Source: Leptodactylus fallax | Lineage: Eukaryota; Chordata; Amphibia; Anura; Leptodactylidae | Direction: 5' to 3' | Length of the DNA stretch: 64,000 nt | Assembly: GCA_947044405.1 (NCBI GenBank) | Contig: CAMRHE010000502.1 | Location: 850,001 to 914,000 of the forward strand | Part shown: positions 48,790 to 60,605 of the stretch, one piece after another | Layout: each line of letters begins with the position of its first letter | How positions within the stretch are numbered: position 1 is the stretch's first letter | Made by a program: the position numbers and the translations under genes | The notes under the pieces: generated by a model | Database searches by the model: none | Seen by the model: the letters and a program-made list of their open reading frames with translations, nothing else | What the model was told of the DNA's origin: nothing

Positions 48790-51255
48790 AGTGATATTGG
48801 CATGCCTACTCACTCTCCATCTGGCCATTATATATCGACTGCCAGGACCTACCGCTGCCTTTATCGACCACTTCACCACCTGGCTAATGCACTTCCTATC
48901 CACTGACACCCCCACCATCATCATGAGTGATTTCAACATCCCCATTAACACAAACCACCCATCCACTTCCAGTCTCCTGTCCCTCACTGCCTCCTTTGGT
49001 CTCTCTCAATGGTCCTCCTCTGCCACCCACACAAAGGGGCACAAGCTGGACCTCATATTCACCCGCCTCTGCTTTCTAGTCTAACTCTCTGACCACAACC
49101 TGTTGACATTCTCTGCCCTCTTCTCTGTAATAGACTGTCTTCTGTCTGGGAGCTCCGGCTGAAGTTACAGCTGGCTCCCCGTTTCAGCAGCTCCACGATT
49201 TTGTCAGCTGCTGAATTCTGCTTGGATCCCGCAACCCCTAAACCAACACACCCCTGCAGGAACCTTAATCGCCTTGACATCCGCACGCTCTCAGACTCTC
49301 TCCTACCGCTCACTGACATATCCTCACTCCAAGATGCAGATACCGCCGCTGACTTCTATAATACCACTATCACTTCAGCCCTTGTCTCTGTGGCCCCCTT
49401 CACTAATACCAGAGCCCTACCGATCAATAGGCAACCCTGGCACACTGACCTGACTAAAAAACTGAGACGTGCCTCACGGGTTGCAGAACGCCTCTGGAAG
49501 AAAAGCCACTCCCAGGAGGACTACCTTAAGTACAAAGAGGCAGTTCTCACATTCAAGAATGCACTCACCTCTGCAAAGCAGGTCTACTTCACCACACTAA
49601 TATCTGCCCTATCCCGCAACCCCAAACAGCTATTCACTACCTTCAACTCCCTTCTCCGTCCTCCTGTGCCCCCTCCGACATCACTTATCACAGCTGATGA
49701 CTTTGCCTCTTATTTCAAAAACCAAAATTGACACCATCAGAGATAATCTCACCTTACACCCCCAACAACCACTCTACCCAACTGCTCGGTGCTCTTCATC
49801 TTTAACCTGTTTCTCCACCGTCACTGATGAAAAGCTCTCCACCCTCTAAATCCCACCTCACTTCCTGCGCTCTCGACCCAATCCAGTCACATCTCATCCC
49901 CAAACTCTCTGAAGACATTACTCCTGCCCTAACCCATCTCTTCAACCTATCCCTAACCAATGGATCCTTCCCTTCCGCCTTCAAACATGCTACTGTCACA
50001 CATATACTTAAGAAACCCTCCCTCGACCCATCCTCTCCAGCCAACTATCGCCCCATCTCACTGCTTTCATACACTTCTAAATTGCTGCAGCAACACCTCC
50101 ACCCCGGACTCACTATCCCCCTATCTCTCATCCAATGTGCCCTTTGATAGGCTACAGTCAGGCTTCAGACCCCACTGCTCTCTGCCTGTAAACCCCCCCC
50201 CCCCCCCCCCCCCCCTTCTGTCCGTCAGTAATGCCCTCACCTGGCGCGTTATTTGATCTGTTTCTTCTCGTAACCCTGATTTCCCCATTGTGGGACTTTA
50301 AGGACTATTTTTTATTTTATCACTCCACAGAAACTGCCCTAACTAAGGTCACTAATGACCTTCTAACTGCCAAAGCTAAGCGTCACTACTCTGTCCTCCT
50401 CCTCCTCCTCCTTGAACTCTCCTCTGCCTTTGACACTGTAGACCACTCCCTCTTGTTAGAAACGCTCTCATCCCTCGGCATCTCAAACCTGGCCCCCTCG
50501 CACACCACCTCCCTGCCATGCCCTCTTTCTGTAGGTGTCCCCCAAGGCTTCGTCCTAGGACCCCTCCTGTTCTCCATCTACACCCTCGGCCTTGCCCAAC
50601 TCATAGAATCTCATGGTTTCCAATACCATTGCTATGCTGACAACACCCAAATATATCTCTCTGGACCAGACATTACCTCTCTGTTGTCCAGAGTCCCAGA
50701 ATGTCTCGCAGCCGTAGCCTCCTTTCTCTCCTCCCACTTTCTCAAACGCAACATGGAGAAAACAGAGTTCATAATCTTCACCCCTCCTCACACGGCCCCC
50801 CTACCTGACCCATATATCATAGTTAATGGAACCACACTCACCCCAGTCCCACGGGTCCGCTGCCTTGGGATAACCTTAGACTCTGACCTATCCTTCAAGC
50901 CGCATATTTAAACCAACTAAAGAACATCCATCGAATCCGCTCCTTCCTCACCCCTGAAACAAAGATGCTAGTCCATGCCCTCATAATCTCCTGCCTAGAC
51001 ACCCTTCTTCATGGCCTCCCAACTAACACTCTCGCCCCCCTCCAGTCCACCTTAAACTGTGCTGCTCGCTTAATACACCTCTCCCCCCGTTCTTCATCGG
51101 CCGCTCCCCTCTGCCAATACCTTCACTGGCTACCCATTGCCCAGCGAATAGAGTTCAAACAACTAACGCTGACATACAAAGCCATCCACAGCCTGTCCCC
51201 TCCATATATCTCCGACCTAATCTCTCGCTACCTGCCCACTGCACGTAACCTCTGA
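48790..51255 (+). pseudogene. L2/CR1-group LINE ORF2 relic
   Basis: Would encode an endonuclease-reverse transcriptase. Visible pieces: DFNIPI and LDLIFTR of the endonuclease (48925-49072); a basic linker with WHTDLTKKLRRASR…ERLWKKS near 49440-49510; ANYRPISLLS near 50040-50065; GFRPHCS up to 50180; then after the insertion [21 protein letters not shown] (motif A, with Glu for the usual Asp earlier but the catalytic Asp kept), [13 protein letters not shown] (motif B), and YADNTQIY (motif C, second Asp changed to Asn). The C-terminal part near 50965-51255 is in another frame. Several frameshifts and the motif C change make it inactive. Confidence 0.85.
50181..50323 (+). mobile_element. 3' end of the Rex1/CR1-group LINE inserted in the L2-like LINE
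   Basis: 'ctctgcctgtaaaccc', a long C-run, 'taatgccctcac', and 'gatttccccattgtgggact' followed by a TTTATT-rich tail match 34222-34418. It splits the codons for HCS and TETAL of the host LINE. Confidence 0.85.
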
Positions 51256-51300
51256 TCCTCCAAAGACTTCTCTTATCCGCTCTTCATACAATCGTCTCTA

Positions 51301-52200
51301 ACAGAGGTGTAGCTAGTGGGGGGGGGGGCAGAGGGAGCTGCTGCCCTGGGCCCACTGATTCTTTGGGGGCCCACCCCAGGGACCGTCATTAATACATGTT
51401 TTACTTTTAACTAGATCGATTTCTGCAGACACCGATCTAGTTAAAACCCATCCTGCAACTAACTTTCTTGTACACCGCAAGCCACTTCAGGCCTGCGGTG
51501 TACAAGACACAGGGCACAGGTGGCGTGAGACGTCCTATGCATGAACCCTGCGCATAGAGCATAGGGCCAAGAAGAGGAGGCGGCAGCTCTATTCACCCAA
51601 GGATCACAAGTAGGAGAATATAACTTTTTTTTTGTTTTAGTGCAGTTGTGGGTGTTTTAATAGTATAAGGGGGGAATTAGGAGGGAGAATTATAAGGGAG
51701 GATACATTAGGGGGCATTATGACTATAGGGTGGGGGGCTCATCTATATAAGGGGGCATTGTGAACATAAGGGGGGTCATTTATATAAGGGCTATTAGGGG
51801 GCATTATGAATACAAGGGGGGAGGTTATATAAGGGGTCATTAGGGGGTATCATTGTTTCATTTATAAAAGGGGTCATTAGAGGTGCAGTATTTATGTCAG
51901 GGGTAATCAGGCGCATAATATGAGGGGGCAATTAATTTAATTAAGGTGTCACTTGAGCTGCAGGGAAAAAAGTGCTGCAGGGAAAACTGCGGCGTAACGA
52001 ATCATGTTTTTTTCCCGCAGTGCTTTTCACAGAAAGTCCGCAGAGGTTTCCTCTGCGGACTTTCTGTTTCCATTATACCTATAGGGAAGCCGCCAGCATC
52101 CCATCCACTTTGCAGGAACTGTAAAAGGCTGCATTTTTCCATGACGTTTACACCGTGGCCACACCACGGCATTTACGCCACGTGCAGCCCTGGCCTTATC
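51301..52200. other. Dispersed-repeat-like DNA, no gene
   Basis: Begins cagaggtgtagctagtgggg, similar in type to 'cagtggcgtaactagg' at 61691, possibly a hAT-type end. 51650-51930 is a G-rich irregular tandem ('ggggggcattatga', 'ataaggggtcatta'). 52029-52067 is a perfect hairpin (see findings). Confidence 0.4.
52029..52067. repeat. Perfect hairpin, 18-bp stem, 3-nt loop
   Basis: ACAGAAAGTCCGCAGAGG, then TTT, then its exact complement. Part of a decayed dispersed repeat rich in 'gcgg' and 'ctgcag'. Confidence 0.9.
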
Positions 52201-52900
52201 GAGTTTTCCACCTCATTTTTATTGATGATCTATCCTCAGAATAGATCGTCAATAAGAGATCGGTGCCCTCCCGATCAGCTGTATGAAGGGGCCATGGCGT
52301 CTGTTTATATCACACTCTGTTTATAGTGAGCGTATGATGTAGTTACAGTCTTGTCACATAGATGTGTATAGGACGAGGCTGTAGTTACATTACATGGCCG
52401 CTATGAAATGTACAGTATGATACTATATAAACAGAGAAGGGGTCACGGCGCTTACACAGATACCATGGTCCTTTCAAACAGCTCATCCTGGGGCACCCAG
52501 GTATTGGAATCCCACTATTTTTTTTTTACCTTTTAATTAGGAAACACTTGGGGCATTAATAATAAGGGGCAATATTTAAAGGGGGTACACAGGGAAGGTA
52601 ATGTAAAGATGCACTTGGGGGTATTATTCATTATGGGGGGGGGGGTTATATTATATATTTTATAATTGGGGTTAGCGCAGGATGGATGTGCAGGTGAGGA
52701 CAATGTGGGTCGGGTGCCTGGAAAAGTAAGGAGCAAAAGATGTCTGTGCAGAAAACTTTACAGAGACTGGAAGAAATGGTTACGGTGGTCCAGATGGAAG
52801 AAAAATTGTAATGGAAATGTGAACAATTAGTCAGAGACGACACAGGTAAGTCACGAAATTATACTGCACTGTATTCACCCTGTGTACAGCCGATACCCTC
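52201..52900. other. Repeat-like DNA, no gene
   Basis: 52223-52255 is a palindrome (attgatgatctat … atagatcgtcaat, one mismatch) followed by 'gatcggtg', a pattern common in anuran dispersed repeats. A G-run lies at 52636-52646. No open frame with a motif. Confidence 0.45.
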
Positions 52901-52979
52901 TATCCCACTGTGCCAGTGATCACTGTTAGTATTACATTAGTTTTGTATATTTTGTGTACCGTATGTAAACCCTCAAATG

Positions 52980-53990
52980 TAAAGCACCATGGAATTAATA
53001 TAATAATGTACAGAGCACCATGGGATTAATATAATAATGTACAGCACCATGGAATTAATATAATAATGTACAGAGCACCATGGAATTAATATAATAATGT
53101 ACAGAGCACCATGGGATTAATATACTAATATACAGAGCACCATGGGATTACTATAATAATGTACAGAACACCATGGGATTAATATAATAATGTACAGCAC
53201 TATGGGATTAATATAATAATGTACAGAGCACCATGGAATTACTATACTAATATACAGCACCATGGGATTAATATAATAATGTACAGAGCACCATGGGATT
53301 AATATAATAATGTACAGCACCATGGAATTAATATAATAATGTACAGAGCACCATGGGATTACTATACTAATATACAGAGCACCATGGAATTACTATAATA
53401 ATGTACAGAGCACCATGGGATTAATATAATAATGTACAGAGCACTATGGAATTAATATAATAATGTACAGACACCATGGAATTAATATAATAATGTACAG
53501 AGCACCATGGGATTAATATAATAATGTACAGCACTATGGGATTAATATAATAATGTACAACACCATGGAATTAATATAATAATGTACAGAGCACCATGGA
53601 ATTAATATAATAATGTACAGAGCACCATGGGATTAATATAATAATGTACAGCACCATGGAATTAATATAATAATGTACAGAGCACCATGTAATTAATATA
53701 ATAATGTACAGAGCACCATGGAATTAATATAATAATGTACAGCACCATGGGATTAATATAATAATGTACAGCACCATGGGATTAATATAATAATGTACAG
53801 AGCACCATGGAATTAATATAATAATGTACAGAGCACCATGGGATTAATATAATAATGTACAGCACTATGGAATTAATATAATAATGTACAACACCATGGA
53901 ATTAATATAATAATGTACAACACCATGGAATTAATATAATAATGTACAGAGCACCATGGGATTAATATAATAATGGAATTAATGGTGCTA
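52980..53990. repeat. 31/29-bp minisatellite (GTACAGAGCACCATGG type)
   Basis: More than 30 units containing 'caccatgggattaatataat'. Units come in a longer form with 'cagagcacc' and a form two bases shorter with 'cagcacc'. The last unit runs into 'ggtgctatataaataaa' and an AAT-rich tail, as in a LINE 3' end. Confidence 0.95.
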
Positions 53991-54860
53991 TATAAATAAA
54001 CAATAATAATAATAAGGAGAAGCAGCCAAAGATGATAATGACAATGACCATGTACTAGATGTGGATATGGCCTGCCTACAAAGACAATCTTGGGAAGAAG
54101 ACGTCTTGCTTACTTGGTGCCAATACAAGTTGAGCTGGTTATTCCAGTTCAGAATACGGAGAGACCTAGTTCCTATACTTGTGCCTGCACGTCCATGGCT
54201 AATTATCTGTTTTCAGATTTTACACCTTGCCATCGATTTCTCATTTGGTAATGTACAAAACAGGAGATGACCACAAGTATCTGCTGCTGCCATAACTAGA
54301 AACATGTCTGCCAGTGCCACCACCACCCAAGCTTGCCTTAGATTGTCCTCAGGCAGGTCTTTAAGATGTTGGGGCTGCATGTTGGTTGGGATTCTCATTA
54401 TTGTTGCTACCACTACCCCCACTACCCCTCTTCCTGTCATAGCATACTGACCCAATTATCTATAATAGAAAGACATAATTGAACCGCACTCCAATAAGGT
54501 TTTATAAATACGTTTTGGGTTGAACACCCTTTGGCAACCGAGAGCATGTACATTAGTTGAAATTGAAGATCAGATGAGTAGCAAAAGTGTATGCCTGGTA
54601 AATCCGTTGCATTGACTACTTGTTCAAACATCGAAGGAATACATTCTGTTGTGAACCTGTTGGCACAAGATCCTCTGTGGTTGGGCTGGTGAGCCGTTCA
54701 TGTGAATACAGGAAGGACCGCAAGATCTGGCATGTCACTTAGCTGTAGTGTCTCGCTGGTTGAGGTCCACTACACCTAAGTGTACCGAATCACTGAAACA
54801 AAACATATCTTGAGCGTTTCACCAATCTCTGTTTATTCACAAGAGAACATAGAAAACATA
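53991..54860. other. Spacer, nothing firm
   Basis: 54505-54545 holds 'acgttttgggttgaaca', reminiscent of the segment at 42707. No gene. Confidence 0.35.
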
Positions 54861-54971
54861 TGAGAAGGTGAAAGTTATACAATAGAACACACATAAGAAG
54901 GAGAAAGATACACAATAGTATATAGATCATGTATCAGAAGGTGAAAGTTACACAATAGAATATAGATCACA
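54861..54971. repeat. Short tandem repeat, about three units
   Basis: 'agaaggtgaaagttatacaa' / 'aaggagaaagatacacaata' / 'agaaggtgaaagttacacaa', with period about 46-49 bp. Confidence 0.75.
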
Positions 54972-56291
54972 TAACATAACTTTCACAAAAATATCACCAT
55001 CATACCCATGATACAAGTTGCCACCACCTACAGATTCTGAGCCAGTAGGTATCCAACACACCTGCATCCATTGCTCTGCAACAGACACATTTATTTCAAA
55101 GCGCACTTTAAAGGGCATTGAATCTATAGAGAATATAACAGTATCGAGTTCAGTGCTTACAAAAATGCAAAAGGAGGCAAAACAATAAGGCATACTGAAA
55201 GAAAAACAGTTACAAAGTAAATGTAAGAAAACAACAGAAATCCTAGCTTACAAGCTACAGTCCATCTGATTTCTTGGGGGTACAAGGAAGTAATAACTGT
55301 TACACATGTGGAGTCAGCCAGGTGTGAGTGTGTTCCTCTATGGTCAAACCCATGTGTGAAAGATCCTCAATGCGCCAACACCGCGTTGGCCCACACCTGA
55401 GACTTCTTTACTAAAAAAACCACACTCACCGCCAGTGAGTGCTGGGTCCACAAGATAAATACAAGACAAGCTTTCTAAATTTTATATATTTATTAACCCC
55501 TAAATGGGTCGATATTAACATCTAACACATGCAGTTCAGAACAAATATGCAGATGTATGCAAGCATTAACAGTTACTAGTTACAATATACAGCACTTAAA
55601 ATAAAAAGGGAATAAAAGTGAAATAATTACTTGACCACGCATATCCTTGATGTGGCTCTATAGTCTGACCCTCACACATAGCATGTGGGGATAACCAGTG
55701 GAGGCTCCTAGCAGCAGCATCAACACAGTATTCCAGCTTGCAACTCCTCATCACAGTCTTCTCACAGTAGTCTCTCCCACTGATCTCTTACCTCATCTTT
55801 TATACCCTTGATTACACCACCCAGAATGAGGTCACCGGCGACGGCAAGTCTGATTGACTAACGCACTCAAGTCAAGATTCTTTGTAAGAAGATGGGATTA
55901 AGTGGAATGACAATGCCTTCTGTATGTTATCAACCATGTCTGATCAATAGCCTAGGCTAAATAATACATGTGTATTTGATCACCCAGGGCTATGTAGGAA
56001 TTCAATGGAGCCATTCTGGGATGAGTACAAAGCCCTATTGTTACATTGTTGCCACTACTGACAACATACACCTAAGATTAGAGCTACGCACAGTTAGATT
56101 AAATGGAATTAAGAGAGAGATACGCTACCCAGAGATCAAAATACATCTTTGAGTTATAGCCATATTTAAGTGGAATCATCACACCATGTTTTATAACTTG
56201 AGCCCAAAACTCAGGTTTCAGATTTGCCCTTCTGGGTCATAATCCATATTCCGTGTCTGTAACTAAACAGCAGATTAATAAAGAGTTAATA
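54972..56291. other. No gene recognised (about 1.3 kb)
   Basis: Plain non-coding sequence; open frames at 54948-55193 (-) and 55970-56152 (+) have no motif. Confidence 0.4.
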
Positions 56292-57031
56292 TTAAAGGGG
56301 TTGTCCAGGATAAAATGGAATTCCTACACTAATCTAAACACCCTCCCCTCGCCTACTTTCTAAATTACATAATTTAACAAAAATGTATATTTACCCATAT
56401 CCCTGGGGCAGTCATGTGACCTCCCCAGGGACATTTTCTGGTTATCCGGTGATGATCCGTTTACCCGTTTCCAGAAATGGAACTTCACCAATACTATGCC
56501 CCCTCTTCACCCCATCATACCTATGTGTCTTCTTTCCAGACTACGTTCTGCAGGATGGCTCCTCCTCTTCTGTGATGTCTGCCGACACGTGCGCAGGCTG
56601 GAGGAGCCTCCCCCGCATGCACAGTAGAGGCAGATTGCTGGCTGCAGCGCAGCGCCGGGACTATTGTACACGCGCCGGCAGAGTCAAAGAAGAGGAGAGC
56701 GTCCAACAGAAGGAGCGGGAGACAGGAAGTATGATGGGGTGGGGGGGGGCGAGAGTTGGGAACCAGTAGTGGACAGGAAGCTAGGGGACAGGGGGGGGAG
56801 AGAGGGAGGGGGAGGTAGTGCAGGAGGGAGGGAGTCAGCCTACAACTACCATGATGTATGCATTAGCAATACAGCAGGAAGCTACAACAGTAAACAAATG
56901 CAGAAGATAGCAGGAGCTCCCAGAGAAACCCAGAAATCACTCAGAACACTGCAAAAGGATTAGGGGCATTTATTAACCCATTAATAGCACTAACAGACCT
57001 TTTAAAAAATATGCTCGGAAAACCCCTTTAA
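56292..57031. mobile_element. T2/Kolobok-type MITE, about 740 bp
   Basis: Starts TTAAAGGGGTTGTCC and ends …aaacccctttaa, both with TTAA. The left half matches the fragment at 25793-26095. G-rich interior at 56735-56820. The apparent open frames (56383-56769, 56664-56963) are composition effects. Confidence 0.8.
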
Positions 57032-57740
57032 TTTATAGCTCGATTCTAATTCACCTCCCTGTATGGGATGGGGATGCTCAGGAGATAAACACATCTTTAA
57101 ATATCCATCACTTCTACAAACCAGACCCAGTTTTCAGAAGTCACAGTCTCTCCCTTCCAAGTGGCTGTGGCTCACATCTCTGTCCTATAATAAAATTCTA
57201 AGGGCCGATACAAAGTGACATCTAAAACCACAAGCAAAATTCACCAATAAAATGCCCCTGTCATGGTATAAGCTTTTATTTCGGAATTCTGTTTTTTTTT
57301 GGTTTTTGAGAGCTTTATCTGAACATTTGGGAGATGACATCAGTATTTTCCAAATGTATTCTAATTTAATCTCAGTAGATTTATTTCTCCAAAGACTTTA
57401 GTGAATATTCCCATTAAGTTTCCTCCAATAAAACAGGGCCCCGGCTACAGCATTAGTTTGATATCTTCAAGCACTGGAAGACGAACATTTACTTCAAGAA
57501 AAAGGTTTCCTTTACCATTCCTTTTCAATGTTTTTGTCTTGGTAGCAGCTTCTGAGGATTGAGGTAAGATGAGTTATCTGGGTGAGACCCCAAGCAAAAT
57601 CATTAGTATGTCCTGCTAAAAACATCTGGAGCAAAAGCAGAGATTAAATCAGGAATGAAGCCAAGAGGCATCACTGGGAGGCTGGTCAGGATGAAGGTCA
57701 GGCAGCTGCTCTCAGGCCAGCGGCATATTGTCATGTAATA
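57032..57740. other. No gene recognised
   Basis: Nothing recognised. Confidence 0.4.
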
Positions 57741-58755
57741 TAAGGGATCTGGAATCGCAGGACAGGGATGTAATAATACCACTGTATAAGTCATTGGTAT
57801 TGCCCCATCTGGATTATGCAGTTCATTTCTGAGCACAAGTACATAGATAGGTTATCCTAGAGACGGGAAAGGTTCAACAGAGGGCCACAAAGCTGATAAG
57901 GGTCCCAGAGGACCTAAGTTATGAAGAGAGACTAAAGGAGTTAAATCTGTTTAGTCTGGAGAAGAGGTGTGTAAGGGGAGATATCATAAACCTGTATAAA
58001 TATATAAATGTAAAATCCCCTCAAAAGACAGGTGGGCATTACCTCCCTGTATCTTGAGAATAAAATGTTTCATCTCAAGAGCTGACAAGGCTTCTTAACT
58101 GTGAATCTGTAGAATAGCCTACCCCAGGAGCTGCAATACTGTAAGAGCCGTGGATCTGTAGAATAGCCTACCCCAGGAGCTGGATCTGTACTGTAAGGGC
58201 TGTGAATTATTTATTATGCTTACTTATATAGCGCCATCATATTCCGCAGCGCTTTACAGTCATTGACAGTCACTGTCCCATATAGGGCTCACAATCTACA
58301 TTCCCTATCAGTATGTCTTTTGGTGTGTGGGAGGAAACCCACGCAAACACGGGGAGAACATAGAAACTCCTTGCAGATGTTGTCCTTGGCAGGATTTGAA
58401 CCCAGGACTCCAGCGCTGCAAGGCTGCAGTGCTAACCACTGAGCCACCGTGCTGCCCAATCTGTAGAATAATCTACCCCAGGAGCTGGATCTATACTGTA
58501 AGGACTATGAATCTATGGAATAGCCTACCCCAGGACCCAGGAGCTGGCTATATACTGTAAGGGCTGTGAATCTGTCTGATAGCCTACCCCAGGAGCTGGT
58601 CACAGCAGTCACAGCTGACAGCTTCAAAAAAGGATGTGATGCCTATTAGATGCTATTAGAGCAAAATAGCATTGATGTTTATGGAATGTATAGACCTTTC
58701 CCATCCACTGGTTGAACTTGATGAACATATGTCTTTTTTCAGCCATACTAACTGT
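57741..58755 (+). mobile_element. CR1-like LINE 3' relic with local tandem duplication and SINE insert
   Basis: Pieces translate on the + strand, with frameshifts, to RPHLDYAVHF-like (near 57805), [22 protein letters not shown] (near 57885-57935) and [16 protein letters not shown] (near 57955-57990), the C-terminal signature of CR1-type proteins. The end 'ggttgaacttgatgaacat' then 'gtcttttttcagcc' (58710-58745) is a typical amphibian CR1-type 3' end. About four copies of a 50-60 bp block ('tagaatagcctaccccagg') sit at 58103-58600. Confidence 0.75.
58206..58458 (-). mobile_element. tRNA-derived SINE
   Basis: On the minus strand it starts GGGCAGCACGGTGGCTCAGT: A box TGGCTCAGTGG at 58436-58446, B box GGTTCAAATCC at 58392-58402, then 'gttctccccgtgtttgcgtg' and a 3' tail ending 'ggcgctatataagtaag' with an AT-rich end. 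The tail resembles that of the LINE-type minisatellite at 53990. It splits a unit of the CR1 tandem block. Confidence 0.85.
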
Positions 58756-59243
58756 GTAACTATAAAATTCTAATCAGAAGACGGGCAGGAGGTCAAAATT
58801 CAAAACCAGAAGGTCAATCCTCCAGCATTACAACACTGAGAGTCCACTACCCTTATCTAAGCTTCTTAGGTCTTTTGTAAGTTTCACAGAGGTACAATTA
58901 CAGGGCAGTTCTCAGATTCTGAATTAGTCTTTCCTTTCATATCTCTGATCATTTAGAGACAAAATGTGAATGTTACTGCTCTAGACAGAAATATTTTAAT
59001 TCTGTGCATGGAATAAAAAATATAAGGACAAACCAACCTAAAATAAAAAGAAAGAAGGAGTCCATATAGCTACTGTATGTCTATGGCTATGTGTGACTAT
59101 ACTGTGTATTTCAGGGATACTTATGTGTTCTCCACAAGTCCCTCACATAGTTGGTTTAACTGTTAATAAGGGGTAACAACCACTCAAATGTTGAGGCTCA
59201 TCCATATGTTACTTTGAAATTCCATTTATTTTACCCTCCTTAA
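58756..59243. other. Upstream flank of OR4
   Basis: Plain sequence. 59228-59243 reads 'attttaccctccttaag', a plausible splice acceptor 2 nt before the OR4 start. Confidence 0.45.
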
Positions 59244-59245
59244 GG

Positions 59246-60208
59246 ATGATTCTGGGACACAACTTATCATCTGTCGATGAGTTCTTCATTGTGGGCTTCC
59301 AGCATCTACATGGTTACCAGGTTATATTCTTTATGGTCCTTCTTGTGGTGTACATCGCAGTCGTAGTTGGGAACCTTCTCATCATCATGCTGGTGACAAC
59401 CACTCCTTGCCTCCATACCCCCATGTACATTTTCCTCAGCCAGCTGTCCCTTTCAGATATTGTAGTCACCTCAACAATTTTCCCAAACACCCTTCTTGTC
59501 ATTTTAAATGATGGCTCCACCATTTCAAAGGTTGGTTGTATAACCCAACTATTTACATTTTCATTGTCCATGACAACAGAGTGTCTTCTTCTAACAGTAA
59601 TGTCCTATGACAGATACGTTGCCATCTGTAAACCTATGCATTACCATATTATTATCAATTTTAGCTTTTGTCTCCAGCTAATTTTATTCTGTTGGGCTTC
59701 AAGTTCTCTTCTGACCATCATAGTCACCATTTTGATCTCCAATCTTGACTTCTGTGGCTCCAATGTGGTTGTCAACCATTTCTTCTGTGACTATGGACCT
59801 CTTTTGCAGCTTTCCTGCTCGGATACATCACTTCTGGAAATAGTAGTATTGGTTATAACCGCACCTGAGACCTCCATCGAAACATCATTTATCTTTGCCA
59901 CATATGTCTGCATTGTCCGCTCTATACTAAAGATATCAATGACCACAGGTAAGAAGAAAGCCTTCTCCACATGCACCTCCCACCTGACTGTAGTCTGCAC
60001 TTGTTTTGGATCAATTGCTGCAATCTACGTGTCTCCCTCTGGGAAAAAAACTTCCAGTATGAATAAAATGTTTTCCTTACTCTACACTGTGGTGACACCA
60101 TTATTAAACCCGATCATCTACAGCCTGAAGAACCAGGAGATGAGGATCACCATCGTGAAAAGACTCATCAAGTTGAGGAAAATCCTAAATAATAATCCAC
60201 ATTATTAA
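59246..60208 (+). CDS. Olfactory receptor, class II, intact (OR4)
   Basis: Odorant GPCR of 320 residues. N-glycosylation site N6-L-S; FIVGFQ at 14-19; VGNLLI at 41-46; TPMYIFLSQLS at 58-68; TM3 Cys98; MSYDRYVAIC at 119-128; ECL2 C170, C181 (NHFFCD), C191; KKKAFSTCTSHLTVV at 236-250; PLLNPIIYSLKNQEMR at 285-300; slightly long basic tail. ECL2 has one extra residue compared with OR3 (SNVVVNHF versus DNVIDHF). Otherwise very similar to OR3 and probably a paralogue. The start was chosen by the N-glycosylation site and by the splice-acceptor-like AG two bases upstream. Confidence 0.95.
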   Translation: MILGHNLSSVDEFFIVGFQHLHGYQVIFFMVLLVVYIAVVVGNLLIIMLVTTTPCLHTPMYIFLSQLSLSDIVVTSTIFPNTLLVILNDGSTISKVGCITQLFTFSLSMTTECLLLTVMSYDRYVAICKPMHYHIIINFSFCLQLILFCWASSSLLTIIVTILISNLDFCGSNVVVNHFFCDYGPLLQLSCSDTSLLEIVVLVITAPETSIETSFIFATYVCIVRSILKISMTTGKKKAFSTCTSHLTVVCTCFGSIAAIYVSPSGKKTSSMNKMFSLLYTVVTPLLNPIIYSLKNQEMRITIVKRLIKLRKILNNNPHY

Positions 60209-60235
60209 TAATAATAATCCACATTATCTTGTGCA

Positions 60236-60605
60236 TGCAATGAAAGTGATATTATTATACTCTGAGATGTGGAAACAATTCTAATAATTCATACTGACCT
60301 TTGCTTACCTTTCTGGGGCTATGCTGTGGTGTCTTGTCTCAATCACCAGCCCCAGCTGTGACCCAGGAATGAGGCCAGAAGATGCTGGAGACTCCTGAGA
60401 ATGAAAAATGGACACCATGGCAGAGCCCTGAAAGGAAAATGTACATTGTTTGTTATTTCTCCACATGTACCCAGGCCTCTAGTTATTATACTTTGGGGTT
60501 TGAAGAGACCCCGGAGTATAATAATGATAAATGGATGGAGAACCCCTCAAATTTCAGGTATGGACAAATATAACATTTTTGGAAAATTCATAACAAATCT
60601 CTATT
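60236..60605. repeat. hAT-like MITE copy, ends decayed
   Basis: Shares 'ttactgacctttgcttacct'-type words, 'ggggtttgaagagacc' and 'ggagtataataatgata' with the family; neither terminus is clean. Confidence 0.5.

Larger units (their letters stand above)
48790..51300 (+). mobile_element. L2/CR1-group LINE, largest copy, with internal insertion
   Basis: Endonuclease end, linker, reverse transcriptase and C-terminal region on the + strand, interrupted at 50181-50323 by the 3' end of the other LINE family. The right end is cut at 51300, where unrelated repeat DNA starts. Smaller copies at 12770-13035 and 16426-17091. Confidence 0.85.

Noticed and set aside
56383..56963. Two overlapping open frames
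   Set aside because: Lie inside a T2-type MITE; composition effect of GC-rich interior.
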